Positions 61,117 to 64,000 of a stretch of DNA of 64,000 nt are shown in pieces. Under the pieces are notes generated by a model that was given only the letters and a program-made list of their open reading frames with translations, did no database searches and was not told the DNA's origin. Source of the DNA: Streptomyces sp. NRRL S-87 (GTDB lineage Bacteria > Actinomycetota > Actinomycetes > Streptomycetales > Streptomycetaceae); contig NZ_JOGB01000039.1 in assembly GCF_000719335.1 (NCBI RefSeq), positions 1 through 64,000 of the forward strand, in the 5' to 3' direction. The translations under genes and the position numbers were made by a program. Each line of letters opens with the position of its first letter. The stretch's first letter is position 1.

Positions 61117-61994
61117 TCAGGGGTTGTGGCGGAGGAGGGAGGCGATCAGGCCGGAGCGGGTGTTCGGGAAGTCCATGGGGACGATCCCGAGGCCGGTCCG
61201 GCCGGCCAGTTCCCCGCCGTCGACGAAGGACTGCACCTGGGGGTTGAGGCGGTCGGAGTTCCAGCGGGGCGGCAGCAGGGCGGCCGTACTCGTGTAGTTC
61301 ACGAAGAGCCGGCCGGGCTGTGCGACGGCCTTGCGGAAGTGGTCCTCGATCCTGCCGCGCTTGGCGAAGGGCTCCGCCATGTAGTCGTCCTGGATGTCGA
61401 AGACGCCGGGGTCGCCGTAGCGCAGTCCGGGCAGTCCGGCGTTGTCGGCGAGCAGGACGACCCTGCCGCGGGCCTGCCGAGGTTCGGCAGGGCGGGGTCG
61501 ATGCGGAAGAGCGGGCGCCAGCCGCGCCGGTCGAGGTAGTCGTCGAAGACCGCGCGGAAGGTCGCGTCGCTCTCCTCGGAGTACTCCTGCTTGACCCGCA
61601 TGAGGACGGTCTCGCGGGGGTGTGCGGCGAGGAAGTCCCGGCAGGCGACGAGGACGTCGCCGAACATCAGGTTCTGGTAGTACGCGGCGTGGTGGATCGC
61701 GAAGGAGCCGCCGGTGACGCGGCAGCGCACGTCGAGGAAGCGGATGCCGGAGTCCAGCTGCTCCGCGATCGTGGTGTTCTGGCAGGCGACGTAGAGGCCG
61801 CCGTAGCGGGCGCCGGAGTCGTGGGTGCCCGGGACGGTGAGCCGCTGGAGCGGCGTCTCGTCGGGGATGGCGCCCATCCAGTCCTGGACGCCGGCGGCCG
61901 CGGCGGAGGCCGCCGGGGCCCCGAGTGCGGCGCCTGCGCCGGCCGCGCCGGCCGCGAGCGTTCCGACGAGAAACGTGCGCCGATCCAGGCCCAT
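61117..61994 (-). pseudogene. PI-PLC-like (X-domain) phosphodiesterase with a single frameshift
   Basis: A secreted GDPD/PI-PLC superfamily protein of ~290 aa. From ATG 61994 a Tat-type signal (DRRTFLVGTLAAGAAGAGAALG) precedes LTVPGTHDSGARYGG with the first catalytic His, and SFAIHHAAYYQN with the second. After DPALPNLG the frame is lost. The reading frame one base away resumes at QARGRVVLLADNAGLPGLRYG and runs to the natural C-terminus SGLIASLLRHNP. One missing base near 61476 (CTCGGCAGG where CTCGGCCAG would keep the frame) explains it. Either a sequencing error or a recent inactivation. Confidence 0.85.
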
Positions 61995-62123
61995 GGCCGC
62001 CCCCTGTGTCCGCCCCGCACGACTGGTCGAGCGCGAGTATGACGTGCACACATCAAGAGACGGAAGGGTCGTGCAGCCGGACACCGGGGCGGGGGCCCCG
62101 CGGTCGGGGCGCCGGGGAACGCC

Positions 62124-62159
62124 GGAGGGCGGCGGACCCCCACGGGTCCGCCGCCCTCC
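62124..62159 (-). terminator. 16-bp perfect terminator of the 5'-nucleotidase gene
   Basis: Arms GGAGGGCGGCGGACCC (62124-62139) and its complement (62144-62159), loop CCAC, 26 nt beyond the nucleotidase stop. Confidence 0.88.
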
Positions 62160-62184
62160 TCACTGCCTCACCGCTCGGACGGTG

Positions 62185-64000
62185 CTACTTGATGACCGTG
62201 ATCCGGTCGGCCGCCGGCGGGGCCAGCGGGCTCGACTCCGAGGAGTGCTTGGCCAGGTAGGCGTTGAACACGTCCAGGTCGGACGGGCCCACCAGCTTGT
62301 TCTTGTGCTCCTTCAGGACGGTGAAGCCGTCACCGCCGCCCGCGAGGAACTCGTTCATCGCGACGCGGTAGGTGCGCGTCGGGTCGATCGCCTCGCCGTT
62401 CAGCCTGACCGAGTCGGCGACCACGCGGTCGGCGCCGGTCTTCGTCATGTCGAGCGTGTACGTCAGGCCCTTGGAGATCTGCAGGATCTTCGGGTTCGCG
62501 CCGTTGACCGGACCGGACACCTGCTGCTGGAGCGCCGTGACGAGCTGCGCGCCGGTCAGGTCGACGATGTTCATCATGTTGGTGAAGGGCTGGACCGTGA
62601 AGGCCTCGCCGTACGTCACCACGCCGTCGACCGTCTCCGCGCCCGACTTGGCGTACGCCAGGTCGGAGCGGATGCCGCCCGGGTTCATGATCGCGAGCTG
62701 CGCGCCGCCCTTGTCGGCCGGCGAGAGGGCCTCGAGCTGCGCGTCGGCGATCACGTCGCCGAGCGGCTTCTCGAACGCCTCCGAGCCGCGGCCTGCGATG
62801 TCGGCGGAGATGTAGCCCTGGACGCGGTTGGAGATCGGCGCGGCCAGCGCGTTCCAGCGGTCGATCAGCTCGGTCATGTCCGCGGCCTTCGGCTGGTCAC
62901 GGGGGACCAGCCGGTTCGCGGTCGTCACCTGCGGACGGACGATGTCGCCGGTGGCGCGGTCGTACGTCAGGTTCGTCTCGGTGAACAGGCGGCCGAAGGA
63001 GGCGGCCGAGGTGACCGTGCGCGGGTTGCCGGCCGGGTCCGCGATGGTGCAGGCGTACGCCTGGTGCGTGTGGCCGGTGACCAGGGCGTCGACCTGCGGG
63101 CTGACGTTCTTGGCGATGTCGACGATCGCGCCGGAGATGCCGGAGCCCGGGCCGCCGGCGTCGCAGCTGTCGTTGTACGCGTTCGAGGCGGGCAGGCCGC
63201 CCTCGTGGATGAGCGCGACGATGGACTTCACGCCCTGGCGCTCGAGCTCCTTGGCGTACTTGTTGATCGTCTCGACCTCGTCGCCGAACTTCAGGCCCTT
63301 GATGCCCGCGGCGGTGACGACGTCCGGGGTGCCCTCGAGGGTCACGCCGATAAAGCCGATCTTGACGCCGTTCTGCTTCCACACCCAGTACGGGCTCATC
63401 AGCGGACGCTTGGTCTTCTCGTCCGTGACGTTGGCGGCCAGGTACGGGAACTGCGAGCCCTCGAAGGTCTTGCCGTACTCGAAGCAGCCGTCGACCGGGT
63501 GGCAGCCGCCGTAGCGCATGCGCAGCAGTTCCTGGCGGCCCTCGTCGAACTCGTGGTTGCCGACGCTGGTGACGTCCAGCTTCAGCTTGTTGAGCGCCTC
63601 GATCGTGGGCTCGTCGTGGAACAGGCCGGACAGCAGCGGGCTGCCGCCGATCATGTCGCCGGCGGCCGCGGTGATGGAGTAGTCGTGGCCCTCGCGCGCC
63701 TTGCGCAGGCTGGTGGCCAGGTACTCCATGCCGCCGGCCGGTATCGCCTTGGTGGTGCCGTCGGGCTGGCGCTCGGTCACGTTGCCCGAGGAGCCCTGCG
63801 GGGGCAGCAGGTTGCCGTGCAGGTCGTTGATGTTGAGCATCTGGACGTCGACGTAACGTCCCTGCGCCTTGCCCGCGGTGGTGGCGGTGACACTCGCGGC
63901 TCCGGCCGGCAGGGCGGCGGCGACCAGGGCGCCGGCGCCGGCCGTGACGGCCAGGGCGGCGAGGGTCAACCGGCGGTTTCGGCGGTGCCGTTGTGGTGTC
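62185..64000 (-). CDS. secreted bifunctional metallophosphatase/5'-nucleotidase (5' end outside window)
   Basis: At least 605 aa. The protein enters from the right edge with TPQRHRRNRRLTLAALAVTAGAGALVAAALPAGA, a signal peptide whose start codon lies beyond position 64000; the TTG at 63969 is not a credible start. The N-terminal metallophosphatase domain has dinuclear-metal motifs VQMLNINDLHGNL, AGDMIGGSPL, TSVGNHEFDEG and TGHTHQAYACT. The C-terminal 5'-nucleotidase domain has NPGGIRSDLAY and YGEAFTVQPFTNMMN, ending MNEFLAGGGDGF. It hydrolyses extracellular nucleotides or cyclic nucleotides to scavenge phosphate and nucleosides, and such genes are often PhoP-controlled. Confidence 0.93.
   Translation of the reverse strand, partial: TPQRHRRNRRLTLAALAVTAGAGALVAAALPAGAASVTATTAGKAQGRYVDVQMLNINDLHGNLLPPQGSSGNVTERQPDGTTKAIPAGGMEYLATSLRKAREGHDYSITAAAGDMIGGSPLLSGLFHDEPTIEALNKLKLDVTSVGNHEFDEGRQELLRMRYGGCHPVDGCFEYGKTFEGSQFPYLAANVTDEKTKRPLMSPYWVWKQNGVKIGFIGVTLEGTPDVVTAAGIKGLKFGDEVETINKYAKELERQGVKSIVALIHEGGLPASNAYNDSCDAGGPGSGISGAIVDIAKNVSPQVDALVTGHTHQAYACTIADPAGNPRTVTSAASFGRLFTETNLTYDRATGDIVRPQVTTANRLVPRDQPKAADMTELIDRWNALAAPISNRVQGYISADIAGRGSEAFEKPLGDVIADAQLEALSPADKGGAQLAIMNPGGIRSDLAYAKSGAETVDGVVTYGEAFTVQPFTNMMNIVDLTGAQLVTALQQQVSGPVNGANPKILQISKGLTYTLDMTKTGADRVVADSVRLNGEAIDPTRTYRVAMNEFLAGGGDGFTVLKEHKNKLVGPSDLDVFNAYLAKHSSESSPLAPPAADRITVIK

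Overview
The window is chromosomal DNA of a high-G+C actinomycete, almost certainly Streptomyces or a close relative. GTG starts are common and GTGA overlaps couple regulator/kinase pairs. Lineage markers include MsiK, PhoU/PhoR-PhoP, CarD, MshA (mycothiol), RsiG (the WhiG anti-sigma factor), Nur and GlnR. No phage, insertion sequence, CRISPR array or large biosynthetic cluster is visible. Most of the window (about 12-64 kb) reads as conserved core chromosome; the first 12 kb is more accessory and rich in simple repeats.

Layout. 0-8 kb: a secreted M4 metallopeptidase, a hypothetical protein, a pentapeptide-repeat protein, two flavoprotein oxidoreductases, a quinone-oxidoreductase-like enzyme and a GNAT acetyltransferase. 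8-11.7 kb: two paralogous secreted FG-GAP/VCBS-like proteins in tandem. 11.8-19 kb: tRNA-Thr, msiK with a clear promoter and terminator, a small secreted protein, a sugar-nucleotidyltransferase-like protein, a DoxX-family protein, a collapsed dTDP-rhamnose (rmlB/rmlD/rmlC) remnant and rlmB. 19-24 kb: cysS, an ispF that has lost its C-terminal active-site segment, ispD, carD and a lipoprotein. 24-28.8 kb: phoP-phoR divergent from phoU, a 49-aa Cys-Gly mini-protein, a small secreted protein and gpmA. 28.9-35 kb: an MFS transporter, a GntR-TetR hybrid regulator divergent from a FAD monooxygenase, a YbjN protein, and mshA behind a textbook sigma-R promoter. 35-46 kb: a methyltransferase, an NlpC/P60 hydrolase, a receiver-PP2C phosphatase, DUF2516/HbhA-like/XRE genes, acetyltransferases, an ECF sigma factor with a HemK-like methyltransferase, an Eis-like protein and rsiG. 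46-55.4 kb: dtd, ygfZ, nur, a nitrobindin-like protein, a 33-aa membrane peptide, DUF3099, DUF1416, a rhodanese behind a Cys-rich leader peptide, an LmeA-like protein, a repeat-rich membrane protein and an alpha/beta hydrolase fused in frame to a MoaD/ThiS domain. 55.5-64 kb: glnR preceded by an overlapping 17-codon uORF, a LacI regulator, an HtrA-like protease followed by a two-component pair, a frameshifted PI-PLC and a 5'-nucleotidase that runs off the right edge.

How it works together. The set combines nutrient control (PhoRP/PhoU for phosphate, GlnR for nitrogen, Nur for nickel, the Cys leader peptide for sulfur, MsiK for sugars), redox and envelope homeostasis (mshA, HtrA with its two-component pair, NlpC/P60, LmeA-like) and developmental control (RsiG). 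The most unusual features are decay or remodelling events: the rml collapse, the ispF C-terminal loss beside a 24-bp direct repeat, the PI-PLC frameshift and the hydrolase-MoaD fusion. Small ORFs with strong translation signals are also notable: the Cys-Gly mini-protein, the sulfurtransferase leader, the glnR uORF and the 33-aa membrane peptide.
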